A stretch of 37,013 bases of DNA from IMG/VR virus record IMGVR_UViG_3300008266_000402, positions 1 through 37,013 of that record, one strand, 5' to 3'. The number at the start of each line of letters is the position of its first letter. Within the stretch, counting starts at the first letter, position 1. Of the stretch, positions 30,658 to 36,913 are shown in pieces. The notes beneath the pieces were generated by a model. The model had not been told where the DNA came from, made no database searches, and saw only the letters and a program-made list of their open reading frames with translations. The translations under genes were made by a program, and so were the position numbers. Source of the DNA: a virus.

Positions 30658-31278
30658 TTAAAAAGGTGCTTCTTCATCAAGGCCGCTCGTATCAAAGACC
30701 GGTGCTTTCTGAGTCGTCTTTTCATTTCCCGGCCACTCTGGGGCGGCCATAATGTCCGCTTTAAGTTTCTCGGAGAAGGTGTCAAAAATTTCCATGTCAG
30801 GATTTTCAATATCAAAAACCTGCAAGGCATTGACCCCCTGCGGAAGACCCATTTCTTTAACCGACCGCGGCACCGAGCTGATGGCATCAATTCTCGAGTA
30901 GGTCTTGCCGTTTGCCTCCTTACGGGTGATGGTCAGCATGGCCCAATGACCTAAGACATTTTTGAGCTCAAACCCTCTGAGTTCGGCCGAGGTGAACTCT
31001 TTTCCTCGCCACATCTGCAGGTCTTTCCTAAGGTTTGATTTCTCAGCTAAGGTGCAGTTGTAGCTCTTTGAGATTGATAGCGGCCGGCCATCGGTGGTCA
31101 CCAAAGGTTTACCGTTTTCATCTTCACCATGAATTTCAAACTGAAGCATAACGGTGGGCTGGTACTTATCTTGAAAGCCCTTTTGGGTGCCCTTATCGAC
31201 AATCCGGTAGCACCTTGCGAGATGAGTCCCCGCAGGGACGCCAATGAAATCGCTTGAGTCTTTAACTGTTAACGGCAT
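30658..31278 (-). CDS. SSB-like single-stranded DNA-binding protein
   Basis: The 206-residue product begins with a probable OB-fold: FIGVPAGTHLARCYRIVDKG, TVMLQFEIHGEDENGKP, SKSYNCTLAEKSNLRKDLQM and VLGHWAMLTITRKEANGK. A linker follows, and it ends with the acidic, aromatic tip SGLDEEAPF, as in SSB-type proteins whose tails recruit partners. It would protect single strands during replication and recombination. The exonuclease downstream in the same operon fits. The start has an AGGAAAGG-type site, which lies inside the end of the upstream 53-aa gene. Confidence 0.75.
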   Translation of the reverse strand: MPLTVKDSSDFIGVPAGTHLARCYRIVDKGTQKGFQDKYQPTVMLQFEIHGEDENGKPLVTTDGRPLSISKSYNCTLAEKSNLRKDLQMWRGKEFTSAELRGFELKNVLGHWAMLTITRKEANGKTYSRIDAISSVPRSVKEMGLPQGVNALQVFDIENPDMEIFDTFSEKLKADIMAAPEWPGNEKTTQKAPVFDTSGLDEEAPF

Positions 31279-31423
31279 TTTTCTTTTCCTTTCCTAAGCC
31301 ACATTCGTAGCGGATAACTTCCCAATCTTCCTCGGTGGCCACCCCAGCTCTCGCCCGAGCTATTGCCTCCTCGCACCTTTGCATCCTTTCCAACATCAAC
31401 TCGTGAACCCATGCTTCGTCCAT
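31262..31423 (-). CDS. 53-aa early protein, first gene of leftward operon
   Basis: A frame from the ATG at 31423 gives MDEAWVHELMLERMQRCEEA, then IARARAGVATEEDWEVIRYE and CGLGKEKKNAVNS. It has a strong ribosome binding site (aggtgg) and overlaps the SSB-like start by 17 bases. The product is a highly charged helix pair with a WEVIRYECGL end. I recall similar short proteins upstream of phage SSB/recombination genes but no known function. It is the first gene after the divergent promoter region. Confidence 0.7.
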   Translation of the reverse strand: MDEAWVHELMLERMQRCEEAIARARAGVATEEDWEVIRYECGLGKEKKNAVNS

Positions 31424-31458
31424 GCTTTTCCACCTTTCCTAAAATTTACTACCCCATT

Positions 31459-31487
31459 AAATTATCAAATTTAAGACCAACTTGCAA
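31459..31487 (-). promoter_or_regulatory. Candidate leftward early promoter
   Basis: On the minus strand, TTGCAA (31487-31482) is followed after 17 bases by TAATTT (31464-31459). A GATAAT at 31466-31461 gives a 15-base spacing instead. Either would drive the operon beginning at 31423. The hexamers deviate from consensus, so the exact -10 is uncertain. Confidence 0.4.
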
Positions 31488-31502
31488 TTGCGTTTTGATA
31501 AT
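31461..31502. promoter_or_regulatory. 9-bp inverted repeat, putative operator
   Basis: ATTATCAAA (31461-31469) and TTTGATAAT (31494-31502) are perfect inverted copies separated by 24 bases, in the only substantial non-coding gap of this region. They overlap the candidate promoters of both divergent operons and lie directly beside a Cro/YdaS-type regulator gene. That gene product is the obvious candidate to bind here. Alternatively both arms are simply -10-like elements. Confidence 0.5.
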
Positions 31503-31509
31503 GTATGAT
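31482..31509 (+). promoter_or_regulatory. Candidate rightward early promoter
   Basis: TTGCAA (31482-31487) and TATGAT (31504-31509) are 16 bases apart, close to the sigma70 consensus TTGACA/TATAAT. Transcription would start near 31516, giving a leader of about 19 bases before the regulator ATG at 31535. The 9-bp inverted repeat arm at 31494-31502 lies in the spacer. Confidence 0.5.
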
Positions 31510-31534
31510 GGTTTTACATTTTGAGGAGAGACCT

Positions 31535-31744
31535 ATGACGCTGCAGGAATACTTCGCAGACAAGAAACGGGGCGCAAAAGACGCCCTGGCCAAGGATTTG
31601 GGCATCACCCGCACCTGGATGAGCCAGCTGATTTCTGGCCGCCACCTATGCTCGCCAGAGCTCGCCGTGGAGATTGAAAGACTCACCCAGGGGGCCGTCA
31701 CCCGTAAGGAGCTGCGGCCCGATTTGTTCGGGGAGGTCGCATGA
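31535..31744 (+). CDS. Cro/YdaS-like helix-turn-helix regulator
   Basis: The 69-residue product is MTLQEYFADKKRGAKDALAK, DLGITRTWMSQLISGRHLCS, then PELAVEIERLTQGAVTRKEL and RPDLFGEVA. The helix-turn-helix (LAKDLGITRTWMSQLISGR) and the C-terminal LTQGAVTRKELRPDLF are the signature of the YdaS/Cro family. gaggag at 31523-31528 fixes the start; an upstream in-frame ATG at 31505 lies within the promoter. Such proteins act as early repressors or anti-repressors in phages. First gene of the rightward operon, likely autoregulatory. Confidence 0.85.
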   Translation: MTLQEYFADKKRGAKDALAKDLGITRTWMSQLISGRHLCSPELAVEIERLTQGAVTRKELRPDLFGEVA

Positions 31745-32391
31745 TTTGGTACAAATTTTTCCTTGGTGATTATATTCGGGACACCCATCACTTGGCCGAT
31801 GCCGAGGACTTGGCGTATCGGAGACTGATCGACCTTTATATGATGTCGGAGAGTCCCATCCCACTTGATACCAAATTGGTTTCCCGCAAGGTGCGGCTTG
31901 ACGAGGACATCGTCGTTGTGGTGCTAGACGAGTTCTTCGAGAAGACCGAAGATGGGTATCGGAACGCCCGATGCGATAAGGAAATAGCCAAGTATCAGCA
32001 CCAGGTGAGCATGAATAGGCAGTCAGCGGCTAAAGGCGGGAGGCCAAAGAAAACCGAATCGGATACCGAATCGAAACCGAACCATATCCCTAATCAGAAG
32101 TCAGATATCAGAAAAAACATAAAAACCACACCGTCGGCAGAGCCGACTCGGTTCGGGGACTTTTGGTCGGTGTGGCCGACAAGCAAGCGCAAGGTCGCCA
32201 AGGCTGACTGCGAAAAAAAATGGGCTAGGCACGGGTTGGATTCGATCGCTGACCGGATCATCGAACATGTACGGACTATGCGGGAAACGGACCAGTGGCG
32301 GGAGGGGTTTGAACCGTCCCCGCAGACCTACCTCAACCAGCGCAGGTGGGAGGACGAAGTGCCTCAGGTTGTTTTGCGGAGGGCAAAGTGA
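31741..32391 (+). CDS. DUF1376 replication-associated protein
   Basis: The 216-residue product starts with WYKFFLGDYIRDTHHLADAE, then DLAYRRLIDLYMMSESPIPL and RKVRLDEDIVVVVLDEFFEK, the DUF1376 domain (residues about 1-90). A basic Ser/Lys linker (SAAKGGRPKKTESDTESKPN) follows. The C-terminus (FGDFWSVWPTSKRKVAKADC ... MRETDQWREGFEPSPQTYLN) resembles helicase-loader/replication-initiator partners in phages. Its ATG overlaps the upstream stop (ATGA). It probably loads or guides the SF4 helicase encoded two genes later. A typical replication position. Confidence 0.8.
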   Translation: MIWYKFFLGDYIRDTHHLADAEDLAYRRLIDLYMMSESPIPLDTKLVSRKVRLDEDIVVVVLDEFFEKTEDGYRNARCDKEIAKYQHQVSMNRQSAAKGGRPKKTESDTESKPNHIPNQKSDIRKNIKTTPSAEPTRFGDFWSVWPTSKRKVAKADCEKKWARHGLDSIADRIIEHVRTMRETDQWREGFEPSPQTYLNQRRWEDEVPQVVLRRAK

Positions 32392-32735
32392 TCGGCCATA
32401 TGCCTCTAGTTCGCATCAGAATGGCTCGTAAGGCCCCCAAAGCGGTCTGGGTATGGGTAGGTATGGGCAGAGATTTTTGGGCCGCCAATTGGGAAAATTT
32501 TTCAGACCTTTACGGCCACCCAGAAGTGGTCATTGAGAGCAGGGACAACCCGAAACATCTTGACCTGAGGTTCCTGAAAAACCTTCAAGTGCATGTAGAT
32601 GGGGACGACACGACCGCCCGGATCTTGGGGGTGCATGTTGCCTGCTTAAAGGCCGGGGCGAAGGATGTATTTACCTTCCACAACGGTGAGCTGATCTGGG
32701 ACAAGGGAGAGGACTATGCACCTGCTAAAGGATGA
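32388..32735 (+). CDS. Small protein of unknown function in replication operon
   Basis: The start GTG at 32388 overlaps the DUF1376 stop and has ggaggg just upstream; an ATG at 32400 is the alternative but is worse placed. The product of 115 residues contains RMARKAPKAVWVWVGMGRDF, WAANWENFSDLYGHPEVVIE and HVDGDDTTARILGVHVACLK, ending FHNGELIWDKGEDYAPAKG. It is rich in Trp and Val. No named family recognised. It overlaps the helicase gene by 20 bases, so it is co-translated with it. Confidence 0.55.
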   Translation: MIGHMPLVRIRMARKAPKAVWVWVGMGRDFWAANWENFSDLYGHPEVVIESRDNPKHLDLRFLKNLQVHVDGDDTTARILGVHVACLKAGAKDVFTFHNGELIWDKGEDYAPAKG

Positions 32736-33666
32736 CGATATCGACTTCGGTGCCTATTTAAAGGCGACCGAGGCGAGCCAAAAGGTCCGCGAGGCCGGGA
32801 TGTACTTAGATGAGATCGTGGCCGACACGGTTAATCCAAATCGGGAGGAGCCGATCCTTCTGCCTTGGCTAAAGACTCACCAAGACTTTGCCTACCGTCC
32901 CGGAGAGGTGACCCTGTATGCCGGATCAAACGGAGGCGGTAAGTCCCTCATTACCGGCCAGATTGCCTTGGGGCTGATTAAGCAAAAGCAAAAAGTCTGT
33001 ATTGCGTCTTTTGAGATGAAGCCGAAGCGGTCCCTTGAGCGGATGCTGCGGCAGTTTTCTGGGGAAAACATCCATCGGCCGAAGTTCATGGATAAGGACA
33101 AATATATCCAGGGCCTGGTCGGCAGGCTTAAAAACTTTTCAAACGAACACCTTTGGTTTTACGACCAGCAGGGGACGACCTCGGCAGCCCAGGTCATATC
33201 TGTAGCTCGGTACTGCGCCGTCGAACTCGGTATCACCCATATCTTTATCGATTCTCTTATGAAGTGCGTCCAGGGCGAGGACGATTACAACGGTCAGAAA
33301 TCTTTTATCGATGAGTTGTGCGCCTTGGCGAGAGATCACAACATTCATGTGCATTTAGTGCATCACATCCGGAAGCTAGCCAATGAAGAGTCAACACCAA
33401 ACAAACACGATGTTAAGGGAACGGGCGCAATCGCTGATCAGGTTGACAATGTTTTCTTGGTTTGGCGGAACAAAAAGAAAGAACACCAAGCCTCAGCGGG
33501 TGGAGCAATCGATCCGATGACAGCTGATGCAATGCTGATGTGCGAAAAGCAAAGGAACGGTGAGACCGAGGAATGGTATTCATTGTGGTTTCACCGGGAC
33601 TCGCAGCAGTTCGTGGAGACCCACGATGCGATCGCAATGAGCTTTGATAACCATGGGAACTTTTGA
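32716..33666 (+). CDS. SF4 RecA-like replicative helicase (no primase domain)
   Basis: The 316-residue product has a Walker A GSNGGGKS at residues 70-77 after RPGEVTLYA, a Walker B-type HIFIDS (175-180), a HLVHHIRK motif near 213-220 and KGTGAIADQVDNVFLVWRNK (234-253), the pattern of the T7 gp4/DnaB helicase core. An N-terminal 50-residue segment is acidic and may contact the loader. No zinc-finger primase is seen. It would unwind DNA at phage forks, with the DUF1376 protein as a plausible loader. gagagg precedes the ATG. Confidence 0.85.
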   Translation: MHLLKDDDIDFGAYLKATEASQKVREAGMYLDEIVADTVNPNREEPILLPWLKTHQDFAYRPGEVTLYAGSNGGGKSLITGQIALGLIKQKQKVCIASFEMKPKRSLERMLRQFSGENIHRPKFMDKDKYIQGLVGRLKNFSNEHLWFYDQQGTTSAAQVISVARYCAVELGITHIFIDSLMKCVQGEDDYNGQKSFIDELCALARDHNIHVHLVHHIRKLANEESTPNKHDVKGTGAIADQVDNVFLVWRNKKKEHQASAGGAIDPMTADAMLMCEKQRNGETEEWYSLWFHRDSQQFVETHDAIAMSFDNHGNF

Positions 33667-33877
33667 TGAAAAGCTCAAAAACTGGAAAGAAGGCCAAGGC
33701 GACGATGAAAGCCGGCACCGCCATCTTGTCCGGTGGGTCATCCGAATGCGTATCAGAGACCGAGACCATGCCCATAAGTGGCTACAAGGTTGGAACGAAA
33801 AACATCCCGGCTCTATTTTGGAATCCGATGTTATCGACCAATGGCAAAAAGGCAACAAAGGCGAGGGCTGGAAATGA
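33653..33877 (+). CDS. DUF7696-like small protein
   Basis: The 74-residue product from ATG 33653 (inside the helicase stop region, overlap 14 bases) is MGTFDEKLKNWKEGQGDDES, then RHRHLVRWVIRMRIRDRDHA and HKWLQGWNEKHPGSILESDV, ending IDQWQKGNKGEGWK. The pattern (RH..RW...R.RDRA..WL ... KHG....E.DV..QW) recalls small phage proteins labelled DUF7696; I hold that name loosely. Arg/His/Trp-rich. The overlapping frame 33666-33881 (Ser/Gly/Thr-rich) is less protein-like. Its stop overlaps the next ATG. Confidence 0.6.
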   Translation: MGTFDEKLKNWKEGQGDDESRHRHLVRWVIRMRIRDRDHAHKWLQGWNEKHPGSILESDVIDQWQKGNKGEGWK

Positions 33878-34659
33878 CTGATCCATACAAGATCACCGAG
33901 CCAACGGTGATTTCCTTTTCCGGTGGAAGAACATCAGCCTATATGCTGTACAGGGTAATCAGATCTAACAACGGCCTGCCAGCTGACGCCATTGTGTGCT
34001 TTGCTAATACCGGCAAGGAGGAGCAGGCAACCTTAGACTTCGTTCACCAGTGTGAGACCACCTGGGGAGTACCTATTGCATGGCTGGAGTACAGACCCGA
34101 GAAGCCCCGATTTGAGGTCCTTGACTATCAATCGGCCTCCCGTAACGGTGAGCCGTTTGAGATGCTGATAGAGAAGAAGAAGTATCTGCCAAACATGGTT
34201 GCACGATTCTGTACGCAGGAGCTGAAGGTGCTGACCATTGACCGGTACCTGAAATCCAAGGGGTTGAATGATTACATCACCTTTGTTGGGGTAAGAGCTG
34301 ATGAGCCTCGGCGCGTGGCCAAGATGAGATCCCAGGGTGATAAGTTTTGTCCTTTGGCAGAGGATGGAATAACTGAGGAAATTGTTTGGGAGTTCTGGAA
34401 CAACAATCCGTTTGACCTGAAACTGCCGAAGGTGTCCGGTGCATCCAACTGTGACCTGTGCTTCCTGAAAGGGGCCGGGATCATAAGGAGTTTGATATCG
34501 GAGAAGCCGGAGCGGGCGGTCTGGTGGGCCAAGATGGAAGAAAAGATTGGTGCCACTTTTAGATCTGATCGCCCATCGTATGCAGAAATGCATAAATTTT
34601 CGCAAAATCAGATTGATATGTTTGTAGATGAATCAATCGGTTGTTTTTGTGGAGATTAA
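33874..34659 (+). CDS. PAPS-reductase-like PP-loop ATPase
   Basis: The 261-residue product from ATG 33874 (ATGA overlap) carries the PP-loop SFSGGRTSAYM (residues 14-24), NTGKEEQATLDFVHQCE, FCTQELKVLTIDRYL (Cys113), GVRADEPRRVAKM, CDLCFLKGAG (Cys193, Cys196) and a C-terminal CFCGD (Cys257, Cys259). This is the adenylating N-type pyrophosphatase fold of PAPS/APS reductases, and the four to five cysteines are like those that hold an iron-sulfur cluster in the reductase and in DndC-type enzymes. A frame from 33778 is longer but lacks a start site. Phage homologues are usually labelled phosphoadenosine phosphosulfate reductase; sulfur metabolism or nucleic-acid thiolation are both possible. Confidence 0.8.
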   Translation: MTDPYKITEPTVISFSGGRTSAYMLYRVIRSNNGLPADAIVCFANTGKEEQATLDFVHQCETTWGVPIAWLEYRPEKPRFEVLDYQSASRNGEPFEMLIEKKKYLPNMVARFCTQELKVLTIDRYLKSKGLNDYITFVGVRADEPRRVAKMRSQGDKFCPLAEDGITEEIVWEFWNNNPFDLKLPKVSGASNCDLCFLKGAGIIRSLISEKPERAVWWAKMEEKIGATFRSDRPSYAEMHKFSQNQIDMFVDESIGCFCGD

Positions 34660-34660
34660 G

Positions 34661-35008
34661 GTGATTGAACTAACTCTCCCCTGGCCGCCGTCAGTCAATA
34701 CCTATTGGCGCATGGTCAATAACCGAATGATCATCAGCGAGGCCGGCCGAAAGTATCGGGTAGCAGTCGCAGAGCAAGTCTTCTTACAAAGCAGGGGTAA
34801 AACAACGACTGGAAAGCTCAAGGTAACGATTGAGGCTTGGCGGCCGGATAACCGACGCAGAGACTTGGATAACTTACTTAAGGCTGTCTTGGACTCGATG
34901 GGTCACGCAGGTCTTTACATCGATGACTCGCTGATTGTTGACCTTCGGATCTACTGGGCAGAAGACATCGCAGGAATGTTGAAAATAAAAATTGAGGAAC
35001 AAGAGTGA
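34661..35008 (+). CDS. rusA: RusA Holliday-junction resolvase
   Basis: GTG at 34661 with ggag upstream gives VIELTLPWPPSVNTYWRMVN, the usual RusA start; a frame from 34628 overlaps the previous gene and is unlikely. The 115-residue protein has RRRDLDNLLKAVLDSM (Asp68 and Asp70) and LYIDDSLIVD (Asp88/89), matching the catalytic aspartates of RusA. It cuts Holliday junctions symmetrically after CC. Found in many lambdoid-type phages. It follows the PP-loop gene directly and precedes a run of small unknown genes. Confidence 0.9.
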   Translation: MIELTLPWPPSVNTYWRMVNNRMIISEAGRKYRVAVAEQVFLQSRGKTTTGKLKVTIEAWRPDNRRRDLDNLLKAVLDSMGHAGLYIDDSLIVDLRIYWAEDIAGMLKIKIEEQE

Positions 35009-35211
35009 AAAAGACTACATGTTGGGCAATAAAAATGAAGCGAGGAAAGTTTATTTGTATGCCATTTGATACGAAGTATTGGGAGGCCGAAAGGACAATG
35101 ACCTTCCGCACTCGTAAGTTTGCGCAGGCCTGGCTGGATAACGATCCGTTTTGGAAAGGCAAAGGGGATGTTGTGAAAGTAACTATTACCGTAAGGGAGG
35201 CAGGAGAATGA
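35005..35211 (+). CDS. Small early protein of unknown function
   Basis: A GTG at 35005 overlaps the rusA stop. The 68-residue product is MKKTTCWAIKMKRGKFICMP, then FDTKYWEAERTMTFRTRKFA and QAWLDNDPFWKGKGDVVKVT, ending ITVREAGE. It is basic with several aromatics and a beta-strand-rich end, possibly a small OB- or SH3-like fold. I recall similar genes in phage early regions; no named family. Confidence 0.6.
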   Translation: MKKTTCWAIKMKRGKFICMPFDTKYWEAERTMTFRTRKFAQAWLDNDPFWKGKGDVVKVTITVREAGE

Positions 35212-35540
35212 GCCAGGACCGCGATCCACACAAGGCAGTCGATTACATCATCGCTAACGCTCAGAAGTTCGCTAAAGCAAAAGCTGAGCGAATCTATCTT
35301 GAGGAGTACAGAAAATCACTGAAGTCCCTGCTGATGAAGAGGAGCTGCGAGGAATCGATCGGGGCGCAAGAGCGTGAGGCTTATGCCCACGATGAGTATC
35401 GCCAACTTCTTCAGGGGCTACGAGCTGCAGTGGAGGTCGAGGAGAAGCTGCGGTGGGACTTAATTGCAGCCCAGGCCCGTGTTGATATCTGGAGAAGTGA
35501 GCAGGCCAACCTCAGGCTTGAGGGAAAGGTAACGCTATGA
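35208..35540 (+). CDS. Helical early protein of unknown function
   Basis: The ATG at 35208 overlaps the upstream stop and has aggag before it; a longer frame from 35151 crosses the previous gene. The 110-residue product is DPHKAVDYIIANAQKFAKAK, AERIYLEEYRKSLKSLLMKR, then SIGAQEREAYAHDEYRQLLQ and LRAAVEVEEKLRWDLIAAQA. It is nearly all charged helix, and I recognise the pattern AQEREAYAHxEY from many phages, without function. A coiled-coil scaffold or DNA-metabolism accessory is possible. Confidence 0.65.
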   Translation: MSQDRDPHKAVDYIIANAQKFAKAKAERIYLEEYRKSLKSLLMKRSCEESIGAQEREAYAHDEYRQLLQGLRAAVEVEEKLRWDLIAAQARVDIWRSEQANLRLEGKVTL

Positions 35541-35770
35541 CGCAGCCGGTCATCAAGGTCGATGACTGGGTTTTAGTCTGTGAGACAGGGGAAAAGGGCC
35601 AAGTGTTAGATGTCTTCGATGATGGGGAGCGGTTTTTATTAAGCATTCCAAAAACGGAGAAGTGGCCATTCCCAAGAAGAGTGCATGTGATGATCGAAAA
35701 AATTAGAAAGATTCGCCCTCCGAAACCAGAAGAATTGATGCCGAAGTGGGAACAACCCAATTTATTTTGA
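35537..35770 (+). CDS. Small SH3/KOW-like early protein
   Basis: The 77-residue product begins MTQPVIKVDDWVLVCETGEK, then GQVLDVFDDGERFLLSIPKT and EKWPFPRRVHVMIEKIRKIR, ending PPKPEELMPKWEQPNLF. The early WVLV...GEKGQVLDVFDDG pattern is like a small SH3-like beta barrel; the C-terminus is basic and Pro-rich. ATGA overlap with the previous gene. Function unknown; weak evidence for an RNA- or protein-binding barrel. Confidence 0.55.
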   Translation: MTQPVIKVDDWVLVCETGEKGQVLDVFDDGERFLLSIPKTEKWPFPRRVHVMIEKIRKIRPPKPEELMPKWEQPNLF

Positions 35771-35780
35771 GGAGAGAACG

Positions 35781-35984
35781 ATGAAGGACTTGCTTGATTT
35801 TAAAAAGATTTGGGAGTGGTTAGTGGGACGCTGGAAAGAATCTTTTGGTTGGATCTTAATTTCTGTCATTGCTTTTATCTTGGGTATGGAGTGGCAAGAA
35901 AAAAGCATTACGGATGACTGCAAGGTTATGGCAGCTTTCCGAGACAGCACCCAAGCGTACACATGTCAAGTGAGAGTGAGGTAA
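35781..35984 (+). CDS. Single-TM early membrane protein
   Basis: The 67-residue product has a hydrophobic segment WILISVIAFILGMEW at residues about 24-38, preceded by a Trp/Lys-rich segment (KIWEWLVGRWKESFG) and followed by a short polar tail with Cys at residues 47 and 62 (ITDDCKVMAAF, AYTCQVRVR). ggagag precedes the ATG. Inner-membrane location with the tail on one side is likely. Candidate for host-membrane modification or superinfection exclusion. Confidence 0.6.
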   Translation: MKDLLDFKKIWEWLVGRWKESFGWILISVIAFILGMEWQEKSITDDCKVMAAFRDSTQAYTCQVRVR

Positions 35985-35986
35985 TC

Positions 35987-36181
35987 ATGAAAAAGTTAAA
36001 AGTAAATGACGCCGCTGATTTGAGTGGCCACCTGGTAGCGATGAATCAGCTTTTCACCGATTTGAACCGGCTCACTAGACAAACTTATAAGCCAAACTAT
36101 CAAGCGATTGTAAGTATTGCCTCGCAGATCAAGATGCACATTTCGGTTGTGGAAACTTTGGCTAAAAAGGAAACGACATGA
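35987..36181 (+). CDS. Small early protein of unknown function
   Basis: ATG at 35987 lies after gtgagg; an ATG at 35963 is inside the previous gene and is not preferred. The 64-residue product is MKKLKVNDAADLSGHLVAMN, then QLFTDLNRLTRQTYKPNYQA and IVSIASQIKMHISVVETLAK. Helical with a hydrophobic face. No family recognised. Its ATGA end couples it to the exported protein downstream. Confidence 0.55.
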   Translation: MKKLKVNDAADLSGHLVAMNQLFTDLNRLTRQTYKPNYQAIVSIASQIKMHISVVETLAKKETT

Positions 36182-36513
36182 AAAAGTGGCTAGCGGTTTT
36201 AGCGTTTGTTCCTACGGTTGCGAGCGCTGAGTTTTTGACCGGCAACGATCTCTATCAAAAGCTAACCAGTACCAATGTGGGCGACAAGATGTATGCCCTT
36301 GGGTATGTCGTTGGTATCTACGATGTCAATGTGCATATCACCATCTGCCCGAAGGTAGAAAATGTAATTACAGCCGGCCAGGTCCAGGACATCGTGTTGC
36401 AGTACTTAACTATCAACCCTGGGCAGCGCCACCGAAACGCTGAGGTCTTGGCTCGAGATGCGTTGAGGCAGGTCTGGCCATGCGCTAACCGAAACTCGAG
36501 GAATCCGGTATGA
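36178..36513 (+). CDS. Rap1a/Tai-like periplasmic protein
   Basis: The 111-residue product has a signal peptide (MKKWLAVLAFVPTVASA, cleavage before EF). The mature domain has YQKLTSTNVGDKMYALGYVV, GIYDVNVHITICPKVENV, TAGQVQDIVLQYLTINPGQR and AEVLARDALRQVWPC. That is the Rap1a/Tai immunity pattern (PF18602): G-YxxGxxD, C-P, GQ..D-V..YL...P..R, W-P-C. Cys57 and Cys102 would form the disulfide of that family. Bacterial members protect against type VI amidase effectors; in a phage it could block a periplasmic toxin or an incoming competitor's enzyme. Start is ATGA-coupled. Confidence 0.75.
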   Translation: MKKWLAVLAFVPTVASAEFLTGNDLYQKLTSTNVGDKMYALGYVVGIYDVNVHITICPKVENVITAGQVQDIVLQYLTINPGQRHRNAEVLARDALRQVWPCANRNSRNPV

Positions 36514-36707
36514 GTAAGCGAACTCAGAAGCAGCGGGTCTTACTGCGTTTAATCAAGACCGGAAAGATTACTTATGAGCAGGCAACAAGGATGAACATCG
36601 ATCGCCTGTCGTCCATCATCCACCGGCTGCGCGGGGAGGGATACAAGATTGACTCAATCCGGGAAGCCGATGGGAACACCTTTTATAAGCTGAGGGACAT
36701 CGAATGA
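36510..36707 (+). CDS. HTH_39-like small DNA-binding protein
   Basis: The 65-residue product is MSKRTQKQRVLLRLIKTGKI, then TYEQATRMNIDRLSSIIHRL and RGEGYKIDSIREADGNTFYK. The arrangement QKQRVLxxLxxxxxITxxxA ... RLSSxIHRLRxxGYxI is a winged helix of the HTH_39 type: recognition helix RLSSIIHRLR, then a wing strand GYKIDS. ATGA coupling with the Tai-like gene. Function probably regulatory; the target is unknown. Confidence 0.75.
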   Translation: MSKRTQKQRVLLRLIKTGKITYEQATRMNIDRLSSIIHRLRGEGYKIDSIREADGNTFYKLRDIE

Positions 36708-36913
36708 AGTACATCCTGCTGATTCTTTTAATTATCGCTATTAGTCTTTTAGCTGAGAGTCGGATGAACGGTCAGTACCAGGCTGGATACAAGGACGGGG
36801 TGAAGACCGCCTTAAAAACCAACCCGCCCTCGGAGGAGCTCGAGCTAACCTGCGCGGGGCTCTGGGTGGGCGAGCAGAATAAGCGCCAGTGGCAGAAGGA
36901 CGCCCGCCGGTGA
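36704..36913 (+). CDS. Small membrane-anchored early protein
   Basis: The 69-residue product has an N-terminal membrane segment (MKYILLILLIIAISLLAESR) and then a soluble domain GQYQAGYKDGVKTALKTNPP and LELTCAGLWVGEQNKRQWQK. The N-in/C-out topology resembles small inner-membrane proteins of phages; one Cys in the outside part. ATGA overlap with the upstream gene and a 4-base overlap with the next. Function unknown. Confidence 0.6.
   Translation: MKYILLILLIIAISLLAESRMNGQYQAGYKDGVKTALKTNPPSEELELTCAGLWVGEQNKRQWQKDARR

Noticed and set aside
33778-33873. Longer N-terminus for the PP-loop enzyme
   Set aside because: The extension is the DUF7696-like gene read in another frame. ATG 33874 sits in an ATGA overlap and starts just before the conserved PP-loop.
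33666-33881. Overlapping frame MKSSKTGKKAKATMKAG... of 71 residues
   Set aside because: It starts at an ATG overlapping the helicase stop, but the product is Ser/Gly/Thr low-complexity. The alternative frame from 33653 resembles a known small phage protein and couples correctly to the next gene.
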